From an uncultured Acidobacteriota bacterium (GTDB lineage Bacteria; Acidobacteriota; Terriglobia; Terriglobales; Acidobacteriaceae): a stretch of DNA of 37,993 nucleotides. Shown here one piece after another: positions 1-7,832 of the stretch; positions within the stretch are counted from its first letter, which is position 1; the number at the start of each line of letters is the position of its first letter. Location of the stretch: NCBI GenBank assembly GCA_903873705.1, contig CAIQPK010000044.1:1-37993 (forward strand). The letters run 5' to 3'. Under the pieces are notes generated by a model. The model saw only the letters and a list, made by a program, of their open reading frames with translations, was not told the DNA's origin and searched no databases. The position numbers were made by a program, and so were the translations under genes.

Positions 1-35
1 ATCTGCTCAGCCGTATGCTTCTTCCCTCGCGCCAT
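1..35 (-). CDS. Transposase OrfA, IS3-like, N-terminal fragment
   Basis: Only the first 11 complete codons are present, reading MARGKKHTAEQ. A basic start followed by H-T-x-E-Q is the usual opening of IS3-family OrfA proteins, whose N-terminal helix-turn-helix binds the element ends. AAAGGAG lies about 8 nt before the ATG. The gene continues past the left edge, so family assignment rests on this short peptide and the IS-end structure in front of it. Confidence 0.55.
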   Translation of the reverse strand, partial: MARGKKHTAEQ

Positions 36-79
36 CTTCAGCTCCTTTAAGACCAGTTTCTCTCACTAAAACTGGTACA
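1..79 (-). mobile_element. End of an IS3-family-like insertion sequence
   Basis: Read on the minus strand, the segment starts with TGT at 79 and carries an 8-bp inverted repeat (ACCAGTTT at 76-69, AAACTGGT at 59-52). A good ribosome site (AAAGGAG) and the start of a transposase follow. A TG-type terminus, a short leader and an immediate OrfA start are typical of IS3 elements, and the hairpin resembles those that block read-in translation. The boundary at 79 is inferred because the reading frame of the adjacent beta-helix gene loses its domain logic exactly there. The rest of the element lies outside the window, so the second inverted repeat and target duplication cannot be seen. Confidence 0.6.
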
Positions 80-1918
80 TAAAAGACCGGGCACTGCAAA
101 GGTAGTGATGGGATTGGTGGAAGCAGTCCCGGTTGTGTCGGGATTGAGGGTGGCGAGGACGGTGTTGTTGCTCTGATCGGTAAGAGTTATGGGTCCTAAC
201 TGGTTGGAGTCGATGCTGGTGATGTGGACGGTGAAGGTAACGGGCTGGCCGACGAGCGACGGGCTGGCCGACGATGTGAGAGTCAGGGTGTCTGTGTATT
301 TGGGCAGGGTGATGTAGAACTTGACGGAGACGGCGGGCGAGAAGGCCCCTTGACCGGGATAAGTGGCTACGAAGGCGTGGACGCCGGGGAGGAGACTGAC
401 GCCGGAGAGGGTCGCTGAGCCAGAGGAGCCGACGTTGACGGTGGCGAGTTGCTGGAGATCTTGATAAACGGTGACGGGACCGGTGGGGATGCCGGCTGCG
501 GAAGACATGGCTATGGTGAAGACTTCCTGGGTGGACGAGTTGGGTGTGTAGTTCGATGGCGAGAGTGTAAGGATGGTGGGAGCTACGGTATGGAGGCCGG
601 TGTACTCGTAGGCACCGATGTCCACGACGGGATAGCCGAGACCGGTAGCATCCTGGACACGCGGGTTGCCGTCGAGGTCGGTGGAGGGTATCTGGGGAGC
701 GCTGTTGTTGCCGGCGTCAATGGCTGGAGAGCCTGACTTAAGATGGAAGTCGCCGTTGGCCACATTCACGAAAAGAGGGTCGGCGGAGAGGTTGCCGTAG
801 GTTCCGGTCTGGTCTGGGCAGCCGTAGTAGGCTGCTTTGGTTTTGTCGTAAATAAGATTGTGATCGAGGACGACCGGCGTGGTGTTCCAGAAATTACCCG
901 TTCCGACACAAGTAAAGGCAGGCGCGGTCGGGATGGGAGTTACCAGGTCGTTATAGATGATGTTGTTGATGACGAGGAGTTGGCTTTCGTAGGCGCCCAC
1001 TGCGAACTCCGCTCCGGTGTTCTGATAGGTGTTGGCGTCCTGAGGTGCGTAATTGTTGGCGAAGACATTTCCTTCGACAACAACCAGGAACGGTCCGACG
1101 CTCGTAGTGAGGGAGCCATTGCCGTATCCACCTGTGCCGACGAGTGAATCACCCTCTCTATTTCCAGTGACGATGTTATTGAGGAAAAATCCGCTCCCGT
1201 AGATCTCCACACCGGCGAATCCATCGGCACTATTGTTGCGAATAATATTGTTGCGGATCACCACACCGTCCGCTACTTCTGCGGAAATGGGAGCAGTTAA
1301 GCCGGTCTGATTATTTTCAACCAGGTTTCCTACGACCTCGGGGTACGGGATGGCGCCGAGAGTACTGCTGCCTGAAATAGCGATAGGATCTCCGTAATTG
1401 AAGATGCACCCATCAACCGTTGTTCCCCTGATGGTGTTGCCTTGAATGAGCGGATAGCCATCCTGCGCGTTAATGCCGACGCAGGGATTGTTGAGGATGA
1501 GGTTGTTGAGGATGGTCGGGGAAGCATCGCGGATGTCGATGCCACCTTCATAAAGATCTTTGGTGGTGCGGCTTTCGGGAACGCCGTATTGAACGGTGAG
1601 GTTGGAAAGCACGCTATTGCGCAATTCGCCCGAGTGAAAAATAACGACTGCAAGCGTCCCCTTGCTGCCGTCGATGATGCTGCTGGCGGCGCCGGCCGAG
1701 CTGGTGACGGTGATGGCTTTGCCTTTGAAGTCGATGTTTTCAAAGTAGGTACCGGGGGATACGAGGACGGTGTCGCCGTTCTGGGCGGCGTCGATGCCGG
1801 CCTGGATGGTGGGCTGGTCGGCGGGGATGTGGATGGTGGTCTGGGCTGGGGCGCTGGGGCAGGCGAGAAGGATGGCGGCAGAGGCGAGGATGAGGCGGCG
1901 GAGGGGGCTTGCGGGCAT
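47..1918 (-). CDS. Secreted parallel beta-helix protein, C-terminus cut by an IS
   Basis: The 623-residue product starts with a clear Sec signal peptide (about residues 1-26, ending SAPAQ). A right-handed beta-helix region follows, opening [20 protein letters not shown], the usual start of PbH1/NosD-like proteins in which repeated N-N-x-I turns stack into a solenoid. Around residue 440 the motif DIGAYEY closes the helix. A first Ig-like domain (Big_3_5 type) follows, and a second begins near residue 540 but stops abruptly. The last 10 residues ([10 protein letters not shown]) are encoded by the IS end, so the second Ig domain is incomplete. Such proteins usually act on or bind polysaccharide outside the cell, but the substrate cannot be told from sequence. 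The ribosome site is weak. Confidence 0.8.
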   Translation of the reverse strand: MPASPLRRLILASAAILLACPSAPAQTTIHIPADQPTIQAGIDAAQNGDTVLVSPGTYFENIDFKGKAITVTSSAGAASSIIDGSKGTLAVVIFHSGELRNSVLSNLTVQYGVPESRTTKDLYEGGIDIRDASPTILNNLILNNPCVGINAQDGYPLIQGNTIRGTTVDGCIFNYGDPIAISGSSTLGAIPYPEVVGNLVENNQTGLTAPISAEVADGVVIRNNIIRNNSADGFAGVEIYGSGFFLNNIVTGNREGDSLVGTGGYGNGSLTTSVGPFLVVVEGNVFANNYAPQDANTYQNTGAEFAVGAYESQLLVINNIIYNDLVTPIPTAPAFTCVGTGNFWNTTPVVLDHNLIYDKTKAAYYGCPDQTGTYGNLSADPLFVNVANGDFHLKSGSPAIDAGNNSAPQIPSTDLDGNPRVQDATGLGYPVVDIGAYEYTGLHTVAPTILTLSPSNYTPNSSTQEVFTIAMSSAAGIPTGPVTVYQDLQQLATVNVGSSGSATLSGVSLLPGVHAFVATYPGQGAFSPAVSVKFYITLPKYTDTLTLTSSASPSLVGQPVTFTVHITSIDSNQLGPITLTDQSNNTVLATLNPDTTGTASTNPITTFAVPGLLCTSFSERNWS

Positions 1919-2346
1919 GGCGGGGCCTTGGTTGCTCTGGTTGGGTGTGTTGATGGTATCGGATCACGACCGAATTGGGGAGAGAAATATGGGATGGTGG
2001 GGGGTATCTGCGTGGCTAATAAGTGGAAGGAATTGAAGGGGTATTTGCGGGGTTATTACCGGGGTTTGCATGGGTGGCTTTGATTGGGGTAGAAGCGATG
2101 GGAGAGAGACCATGGAACCGAAGTCGAAGATTTCGAGCATCTGGAAGGACTCGGACGCGGCGGTGGGGTATCCACACGCTTGCCTGAGTATCTAGCTCAA
2201 TCGACGGAATGTCTCAAAGATAACGTGGCGCTAGAACTCCGTTACTGCGAAAACGGCGTTTTCTGAAATGTATGGGGCCACGTTTCCGAAAAGATGACTT
2301 TGCGGGACCTTGGTCTATCCTGTTCGTGAGGTTCTGGACCATCGCC
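1919..2346. other. Gene-poor spacer
   Basis: No convincing gene is seen. A 28-codon reading frame from ATG 2112 has no recognisable content. A 15-bp near-palindrome GAAAACGGCGTTTTC lies at 2249-2263, and its 10-bp core (AAACGGCGTT) recurs at 2892-2901 on the far side of the next gene. No convincing sigma-70 promoter was found. Confidence 0.4.
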
Positions 2347-2874
2347 ATGCTGAATCGCCTGAAGCGATCATCCTGTGCTCTGCTGCTAGTCACGTGCGCT
2401 CAGGCTCAATCTGGTGTCCGGCTCAAGGCTGGCAACGACTCGGCGCAAGCCGCCCATACCAAACAACAGACCATTCGGCAGCGTGGCACGAAGGCTCTTG
2501 AAAGCGAACAGGACCGCAGCAAAGCTTATCTCTGCGCCAACGCAGAGACCGGTGGCAATGCAGCGATCGGGGCTTGTCTCGTGGCTGAAGGCAAGACTAC
2601 TGAGCACGACTACCTTGCCTATGCCCGCTCCATCGGTGCATTGTTGCGCCTTGTCTTGCCTGAGACTTCGAGACACAAGACGGCCATTGAGCGTGTTCCT
2701 TTCGACGCGGGCGAAGATGCATGGCGCAACTACCGCGACCAGAGCTGCACATCTATGGCCACTCAGTGGGAGGGAGGGGATCAGGCTTCCGTCGCATACG
2801 CGAACTGTCGCCTGACGCTCACCTGGAACCATATGAATGAGTTGGCGAAGCTGTACTCCGACCTCTGGCACTAG
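2347..2874 (+). CDS. Secreted LprI-like (DUF1311) protein
   Basis: A 175-residue product. The first 21 residues form a Sec signal peptide (basic MLNRLKR, hydrophobic core, AQAQ). VTC at 15-17 could be a poor lipobox. The C-terminal part (about 120-170) has the pattern of the LprI N-terminal/DUF1311 domain: E-x2-W-x2-Y-R-D-x2-C, then a second Cys and an L-T-L-T-W helix. Four cysteines in the mature chain (63, 77, 134, 154) suggest two disulphides. Some family members inhibit lysozyme in the periplasm; that role here is inferred. The frame is open upstream to 2272, but ATG 2347 was chosen because the signal peptide begins there. Its ribosome site is weak. It stands alone between a degraded region and a tRNA fragment. 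Confidence 0.65.
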   Translation: MLNRLKRSSCALLLVTCAQAQSGVRLKAGNDSAQAAHTKQQTIRQRGTKALESEQDRSKAYLCANAETGGNAAIGACLVAEGKTTEHDYLAYARSIGALLRLVLPETSRHKTAIERVPFDAGEDAWRNYRDQSCTSMATQWEGGDQASVAYANCRLTLTWNHMNELAKLYSDLWH

Positions 2875-3245
2875 CCAGGTTAGCTCCCTAGAAACGGCGT
2901 TATCGGAAGTGGCGCTCGTTTGTGGCATCCTCTGGCGGAACTACGTTTGCGTGACCAATCGGGCTCAATTGACCGTCACCGAACCTCACAAACCAAATAC
3001 AGCCTTTGAGAAAATAGCCGAAACCCGGCGGCTTTCGGCCAAAAAAGAAAACAGAGAGGGGGACTCAAAATCCGCCCAGGGCAACCTCGTGGGGGTTCGC
3101 CCCCCCTTCCCGGCACCACTTGAATATGGGATGGCTCCATTCCATTGCGTTCACCAGCACGCAGCCTCTGAAATGCTCCATTCCGGTGACTGTGGTCACT
3201 GACCAGAGCGGCTCGTCCTCCTAGATTGGCGGTGGAGGATTACTC
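2875..3245. other. Spacer with hairpin and tRNA-like remnant
   Basis: No protein gene is supported. The segment holds a hairpin (GCCGAAA 3017-3023 with TTTCGGC 3033-3039), a tRNA-Leu-like 3' fragment (3056-3118) and, near its right end, the ribosome site of the next gene. The hairpin is followed by A residues on the plus strand, so it is not a convincing plus-strand terminator. Confidence 0.45.
3056..3118 (+). pseudogene. Decayed 3' half of tRNA-Leu(CAA)
   Basis: The segment reads as the 3' half of a leucine tRNA. It has an anticodon arm GGGGA-CTCAAAA-TCCGC (anticodon CAA, one stem mismatch), a short variable arm (AGG-GCAA-CCT), a T-stem GGGGG/CCCCC with a shortened loop, a 3' acceptor strand TCCCGGC, discriminator A and encoded CCA at 3116-3118. 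No matching 5' half (acceptor GCCGGGA and a D-arm) is found upstream, and the T-loop is too short, so it cannot work as a tRNA. tRNA 3' ends are common integration sites, so it may be a leftover attachment site. An intact source gene elsewhere is presumed, not seen. Confidence 0.5.
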
Positions 3246-3437
3246 ATGACATCGAACGTTGGTAATACCGACCGCTGGATTCGTATGTTGCTTGGTGTGG
3301 GGTTGTTTTCGCTGTTTTTCCTGTTGCCCGGGACGTTGCGGTGGCTGGGGCTGATCGGGCTGGTGCCACTGGCGACCGCGTTTGGCCGGTTCTGTCCGCT
3401 GTACACGGTGGTCGGGGTGAACACCAAGGAGAAATGA
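3246..3437 (+). CDS. DUF2892 (YgaP-like) small membrane protein
   Basis: A 63-residue protein with the DUF2892 pattern: N-V-G-x2-D-R-x-I-R at the start, two hydrophobic helices (about 16-30 and 33-48), and the closing F-x-x-F-C-P-L-Y. This domain forms the membrane part of YgaP-type rhodanese proteins and also occurs alone, as here. No biochemical role is known for the free form. TGGAGGA precedes the ATG by about 8 nt, which fixes the start. Confidence 0.8.
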   Translation: MTSNVGNTDRWIRMLLGVGLFSLFFLLPGTLRWLGLIGLVPLATAFGRFCPLYTVVGVNTKEK

Positions 3438-3470
3438 TGATGGTGCCGCAGGGAGCGGACCTTAGTATGG

Positions 3471-4145
3471 TCAGCTCCAGCGGTCGTCGCGGCGGCGGCC
3501 ACCGAAGATCTGCAACAGCGCGAGGAAGATATTGAGCGCGTCGAGGTAGATTGATAGCGCCAACTGGACCGGGGTAGCTCCGGCTCCGCCGTCTTTGAGG
3601 CGCATGAAGTCGACCAGGATCAGGACGCTGAAGATGGCGAGCGTGAGCCAGGCGTAGACGCCGGGCTGAAGGAAGTGCACGAACATCGCAATGACGCCAA
3701 CCAGGATAAGGCCCAGCAGGGCCATGGTAGCGATGGCGCCGACTTTACGGTAGTTGAAGCGGGCGAACTGGGCGATGATGGCCATGGTCGCCATACCCAG
3801 GGCGGTGGTGAGGGCGGCGTTGAAGACGACCGTGACGCCACCTGGAAGGTGCAGATAGTAGCCAAGAAGTGGGCCGATTTCGACGCCCATCAGGGTCGTG
3901 AAAGCGTAGAAGAGAGTGAGCGACAGGGCTGGAGAGCGCCGGGTAGCGTTGATCGCGAAGATGAGCCCGAGGTTGACGAGGAAAACGAGCATGATGCTCA
4001 CGCCGGGTAGCGCGGCGGGAGCGAGCCATGCGCCGAGGGCGGTGAACAGGAAGCCGGCGGTCGTGATCCAGAGGACTCGGCTGAGGAGGCTGGCGGTATC
4101 GGCTTCGATGATGCCGCCGTTCTGGTAAGCGTCGATGGTTCGCAT
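3471..4145 (-). CDS. Bax inhibitor-1 family membrane protein
   Basis: A 224-residue protein with about seven hydrophobic helices and the family opening of a short polar N-terminus before the first helix (V-L-W-I-T-T-A-G). It also has the internal pattern F-Y-A-F-T-T-L-M-G and the late helix with S-I-Y-L-D-A-L-N-I-F, whose acidic residue is typical of the YccA/YbhL/BsYetJ group. Relatives are pH-sensitive calcium leak channels or FtsH-associated proteins. Which applies here is unknown. Length matches the family. AGAGG lies about 10 nt before ATG. It is divergent from the sigma-factor gene, so regulatory DNA at about 4146-4280 is probably shared. Confidence 0.85.
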   Translation of the reverse strand: MRTIDAYQNGGIIEADTASLLSRVLWITTAGFLFTALGAWLAPAALPGVSIMLVFLVNLGLIFAINATRRSPALSLTLFYAFTTLMGVEIGPLLGYYLHLPGGVTVVFNAALTTALGMATMAIIAQFARFNYRKVGAIATMALLGLILVGVIAMFVHFLQPGVYAWLTLAIFSVLILVDFMRLKDGGAGATPVQLALSIYLDALNIFLALLQIFGGRRRDDRWS

Positions 4146-4280
4146 GGTATTACAACCTCTTTCTGCCTATTAGACGTGGTGGGAAGTCGCAGGTCGCAAG
4201 CAGGACAGCAGTGGGCGAGGATGGAAAAAAATCGGCGCGCCGTAACCCTTCGAGGTTGGAATCCCGTCCATGTTAGCGGC

Positions 4281-4862
4281 ATGCAAATCGCGATCAACGC
4301 ATCTATGATTCACTTGGAACGCCAGGTGACCGCCATATCCGAGCTGGATGACATTGACACGCTTGTTGCCGCCTACTGGCCACGCGTGTTGCGGTACGTC
4401 ACCTTTTCGATTGGCGACGCCGACCTGGCGCAGACGATCACGCAGGACTGCTTCCTGAAAGCGTACAAGGGGCGAGCTTCGTTCCGCGGAGATTGCGCGG
4501 TGAGCACGTGGCTTATCAGCATCGCTAACAATCTCATTCGCGACCAGTTGCGGCTGAAAAAGTTTCAGTTCTGGCGGAAGGCGGAGGCGACATCGCTGGA
4601 TGTGACGGAGATGGCTTCGTTTTTGCCGTCGGATGAGAGTTCGCCGGAGCGGCGGCTGCTGACGCAGGAACGGACCGAGCAGGTGAAAGCGGCTATCGAT
4701 CTGCTCTCGGTGAATCAGCGAAAGATTTTTCTGCTGAGGTTCTTCGAGGGGTTGAATATTGAGGAAATTGCGGAGTCGACGGGTATGCCGGTGAACACCG
4801 TGAAGACGCATCTTTATCGAGGGATTTCGGCGATTCGAGCGAGCCTGGGGGAGGGGCAGTGA
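4281..4862 (+). CDS. ECF-type sigma-70 factor
   Basis: From ATG 4281 the product is 193 residues. Region 2 covers about 25-95 with A-x-T-I-T-Q-D-C-F-L-K-A-Y and F-R-G-D-C-A-V-S-T-W-L-I-S-I-A-N-N. A linker follows, then region 4 at about 133-185 (L-x3-Q-R-x-I-F-L-L-R-F-F-E-G, I-A-E-S-T-G-M-P-x-N-T-V-K-T-H-L-Y-R), the -35-reading helix-turn-helix. The frame is open further upstream (GTG 4176, ATG 4221), so the start is uncertain. 4281 was chosen by domain fit, although its ribosome site is poor. The stop overlaps the anti-sigma start by one base (TGATG), giving coupled translation of a sigma/anti-sigma pair. Confidence 0.85.
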   Translation: MQIAINASMIHLERQVTAISELDDIDTLVAAYWPRVLRYVTFSIGDADLAQTITQDCFLKAYKGRASFRGDCAVSTWLISIANNLIRDQLRLKKFQFWRKAEATSLDVTEMASFLPSDESSPERRLLTQERTEQVKAAIDLLSVNQRKIFLLRFFEGLNIEEIAESTGMPVNTVKTHLYRGISAIRASLGEGQ

Positions 4863-5386
4863 TGGCGACGGAAGATCTCCAGCCGATTCACCTAAATGAC
4901 GAGCAGTTCGCGGCCTGCCTGGATGCGGAGCCGACGACGGACCTGGCGGCGCACCTGGACGGTTGCGAAGCCTGTCGTGAGGAGCTGCGGCAGTTTCAAA
5001 TGGCGATGGACGATTTTGGGACTGCTGCGATGGCGTGGAGCGAGGCGCAGCCGCGGGTGAGTCTGCGGGCGCAGGCGGAGGTTGGATGGCGTCCTTCGTG
5101 GGTAATGGGAGCGGGATGGGCGGTGGCAACGGCGCTGGTGCTGGCAGTGGCGGGGCCGGCTATCTGGCGGCATGAGAGTGGACAGGCGGCGCCTCTGGAG
5201 CAGGTCGAGCCGGCGGTGGTGGCCGTGCAGCAAGCGGACTCCGAGGCCGAGATTGCGCAGGACAACAGGCTGTTGCAGTCGGTAAATCTGGCGATCAACG
5301 ATGCCGATCCTTCGCCGCTGCAGGAGTATCGTCTGGACGGACCGCGTTCGGGGTCGAAGGCGCGCATGGCCTTGCGGGACGAGTGA
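4862..5386 (+). CDS. Zinc-finger anti-sigma factor
   Basis: A 174-residue protein with an N-terminal H-x3-C-x2-C motif (H31, C35, C38), the zinc-binding anti-sigma (ZAS) signature, one transmembrane helix at about 80-102, and an outer domain without further recognisable motifs. The family holds its cognate ECF sigma factor at the membrane and releases it on an envelope signal. GGAGGGG lies just before the ATG. A GTG three bases earlier is also possible. Overlap with the sigma gene makes it the obvious partner. Expression of the pair is probably under the sigma factor itself, but no matching promoter motif could be picked out by eye. Confidence 0.8.
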   Translation: MATEDLQPIHLNDEQFAACLDAEPTTDLAAHLDGCEACREELRQFQMAMDDFGTAAMAWSEAQPRVSLRAQAEVGWRPSWVMGAGWAVATALVLAVAGPAIWRHESGQAAPLEQVEPAVVAVQQADSEAEIAQDNRLLQSVNLAINDADPSPLQEYRLDGPRSGSKARMALRDE

Positions 5387-5527
5387 GAGCGGCGGGTTCG
5401 GCCGGATTGGCAGAGGCTGTGGAAAATGCGGCGCGGCCTTTCCCGCGACGGCTACGAATCGAGTTGCTGCCGCTAATAAATGTGTCGGCGGTCCGGCTTA
5501 TGACGTCTTCCCGGCATCTATAGCTAA

Positions 5528-6985
5528 GTGACCTTTCCTGCACGTGTTCGCCTTGCGGTTGCCTTCGTGCTCTTTCTGCTTGTTCCGGGAGGCGGGCCGG
5601 CTGGCGCCTACTCCCTGCTGACGCATGAACAGCTGATTGACCTTACGTGGAAAGACTCTATCGTTCCGCTGCTGCTGAGCCGGTATCCGACGCTGACGCC
5701 GGCGCAGCTGGAACATGCTCGCGCGTATGCCTACGGCGGGTGCGTGATCCAGGATATCGGGTACTATCCGTTCGGCGATGCTTCGTTTTCGAACCTGACG
5801 CACTATGTGCGGTCGGGTGATTTTATCGTGGCGCTGTTTCGCAACGCCGGCAATGCGGATGAGCTGGCGTTTGCGGTGGGGGCGCTTTCGCACTACATCG
5901 GCGACACGACGGGTCATGCGCTGGCTACGAATATGGCCGTGCCGATGGAGTTTCCGAAGCTGGGTGCGAAGTACGGCAAGGTCGTGAACTATGCGCAGGG
6001 CGAGCATCAGCATGTACAGACGGAGTTTGCGTTCGACATCAATGAGATTGCGCATCATCGGGTGGCACCGCAGAAGTATTTCCTGCATATCGGGCTGGAG
6101 GTGCCGACGCGCCAGCTAGCGCTGGCGTACTACCAGACCTATGGGCTGGAAGAGGATTTTTCGGGCAAGCGGGGACGGCGCGTGAACGTGGGCGGGTACC
6201 GGTTCGCGGTGAGGAGTTTCATTCCACGCATTGCGTATGCCGTGACGATATTGCACGGGAAAAATGGGCCGACCGATCCGATGACTCCCGAGGTGGCGGA
6301 GCTGATTCGGCAGACGACGCAGATCGCAGTGGACAACAACTGGGATTTTTATCGGCGCCGGGCTGGGATTGGTACCTACACACTGGCAGGACTGCTTTAC
6401 ATTCTGCCGAAGGTGGGACCGTTGAAGCTGGTGTCTGTGAAGGGGCCGTCGGCGGACACGGAAGCGATGTATCTGCACAGCGTGTATGTGTCGACGTCAT
6501 CCTTGCGGAGGATGCTGGCGCGCTTTACTCCGCCTCCGACGACGCTTCCTACCGCTGCCAAGGCTGCCGAGTCGGACACCCATTCTGACCCTTCTCCCGA
6601 GGCTGCTCCCGCTCCTCGCGATCCGCGGGCGCAGCAGGATGTGCCGCGGCAGTCGCGCGATCCGCGGCATCCGTTGCCAAACCGCGATCTGGATACGGGG
6701 AAGGTGGTGCAGCCGGGCGGTTATCCGCTGACCGACGATACGTATGCCGATCTCCTGCACCGCATTGCACAGAAGCCGCAGGGGCCGATTCCTCCGGGGA
6801 TCAAGGAAGACATTCTGACGTACTACGCTGACCTGAATGCACCGATAACGACGAAGAAGGACGCAGGGCGGTGGGCCACAGTGCAGGCGGACCTGGTGAT
6901 CCTGAAGGCGATTCCGACGAGCAATGAGCCGGAGCCCTATCCGACCTATGGCGACGATAATGACTCGCCGCCGGATGCGCCGTAG
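5528..6985 (+). CDS. Secreted zinc-dependent phospholipase C-like protein
   Basis: A 485-residue protein with a Sec signal peptide (1-27, ending AGA-Y). The next 250 residues carry the histidine/aspartate pattern of the zinc-dependent phospholipase C family: H33, D76, H92, then H122-x3-D126-x3-H130 (SHYIGDTTGH), and H160/H162 with E166. In known members these ligands hold three zinc ions that cleave phospholipid head groups. After about residue 335 a Pro/Ala/Arg-rich segment and a tail absent from classical enzymes add roughly 150 residues. The start is a GTG with no clear ribosome site, chosen because it opens the signal peptide exactly. Some homologues are annotated as putative S1/P1-like. 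Phospholipase C is the better fit. Confidence 0.75.
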   Translation: MTFPARVRLAVAFVLFLLVPGGGPAGAYSLLTHEQLIDLTWKDSIVPLLLSRYPTLTPAQLEHARAYAYGGCVIQDIGYYPFGDASFSNLTHYVRSGDFIVALFRNAGNADELAFAVGALSHYIGDTTGHALATNMAVPMEFPKLGAKYGKVVNYAQGEHQHVQTEFAFDINEIAHHRVAPQKYFLHIGLEVPTRQLALAYYQTYGLEEDFSGKRGRRVNVGGYRFAVRSFIPRIAYAVTILHGKNGPTDPMTPEVAELIRQTTQIAVDNNWDFYRRRAGIGTYTLAGLLYILPKVGPLKLVSVKGPSADTEAMYLHSVYVSTSSLRRMLARFTPPPTTLPTAAKAAESDTHSDPSPEAAPAPRDPRAQQDVPRQSRDPRHPLPNRDLDTGKVVQPGGYPLTDDTYADLLHRIAQKPQGPIPPGIKEDILTYYADLNAPITTKKDAGRWATVQADLVILKAIPTSNEPEPYPTYGDDNDSPPDAP

Positions 6986-7040
6986 GCCAAGGCCGTGGCT
7001 GGAGTAAACTCAGCCTTGTTTGCGGAGGGTTGAGACTGCC

Positions 7041-7826
7041 ATGACTGTTGCCGAGGATGATTTCGTTACGCTGGACACCCCTACCGGGCCGATGCGTACG
7101 CACATTGTGAAGCCGGCTGCGCCAGGCCGGTATCCGGGGATTCTGCTGTACTCAGAGATTTTTCAGGTGACGGCGCCGATCCATCGAACGGCGGTGATGC
7201 TGGCCGGGCATGGGTATGTGGTCGCGGTGCCCGAGATTTATCACGAGTTCGAGGAAGCAGGGAAGGTGTTCGCGTACGACCAGGCTGGGTCGGACCGCGG
7301 CAATACGCTGAAGACGACCAAGGAGTTGGGCGCGTATGACGCGGATGCGCGGGCGGTGTTGGCCCACCTGGCGGAGCGGCCGGATTGCACAGGGCGGCTG
7401 GGAGCGATGGGGATTTGTATTGGTGGGCACCTGGCGTTTCGTGCGGGGATGAATCCAGAGGTCTCGGGTACGGTGTGCTTCTATGCCACGGATATTCACA
7501 AGGGTGGGCTGGGCAAAGGCATGGCGGACGATTCGATTGCGCGTGCCGGCGAGATCCAGGGCGAGCTGCTTATGGTCTGGGGAAGGCAGGACCCGCACAT
7601 TCCTACGGAAGGGCGGATGAAGGTGCTGGCTCGGCTAAACGAGGTGGGCACGCGGCTGAACTGGCACGAGGTGAACGGAGCGCACGCGTTTCTGCGCGAC
7701 GAGGGTGTGAGATACGATCCGGAGCTGGCGCGGTCGATGCAGGGGGTAGCGCTGGATTTCTTTCATCGCACGCTGGCGGTGGGAGCGGGCGGAGGAGTGA
7801 GCGTTTCGACCGAGACCCGGCACTAA
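7041..7826 (+). CDS. Dienelactone hydrolase family protein
   Basis: A 261-residue alpha/beta hydrolase. It has the dienelactone hydrolase nucleophile elbow G-x-C-x-G-G with C126 (GAMGICIGGH), acid D184 (GRQDPH) and base H215 (NGAHAFLRD), plus the early E39 in L-Y-S-E-I-F, which contacts the cysteine in this family. Classical members open dienelactones in chlorocatechol degradation. Chromosomal homologues like this one often have other or unknown ester/lactone substrates. No aromatic-ring genes are near, so no pathway is claimed. GGAGG lies 12 nt before ATG 7041. Seven upstream codons from TTG 7020 are unlikely to be used. Its 3' end nearly meets the convergent mlaF (6 bp apart). Confidence 0.85.
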   Translation: MTVAEDDFVTLDTPTGPMRTHIVKPAAPGRYPGILLYSEIFQVTAPIHRTAVMLAGHGYVVAVPEIYHEFEEAGKVFAYDQAGSDRGNTLKTTKELGAYDADARAVLAHLAERPDCTGRLGAMGICIGGHLAFRAGMNPEVSGTVCFYATDIHKGGLGKGMADDSIARAGEIQGELLMVWGRQDPHIPTEGRMKVLARLNEVGTRLNWHEVNGAHAFLRDEGVRYDPELARSMQGVALDFFHRTLAVGAGGGVSVSTETRH

Positions 7827-7832
7827 AACGCG

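Noticed and set aside
2249-2901. Integron cassette with attC sites
   Set aside because: The repeated AAACGGCGTT does not fit the RYYYAAC and GTTRRRY core sites, and no integrase is present.
3017-3039. Hairpin GCCGAAA/TTTCGGC as a terminator
   Set aside because: A residues rather than T residues follow on the plus strand, and no minus-strand gene ends nearby.
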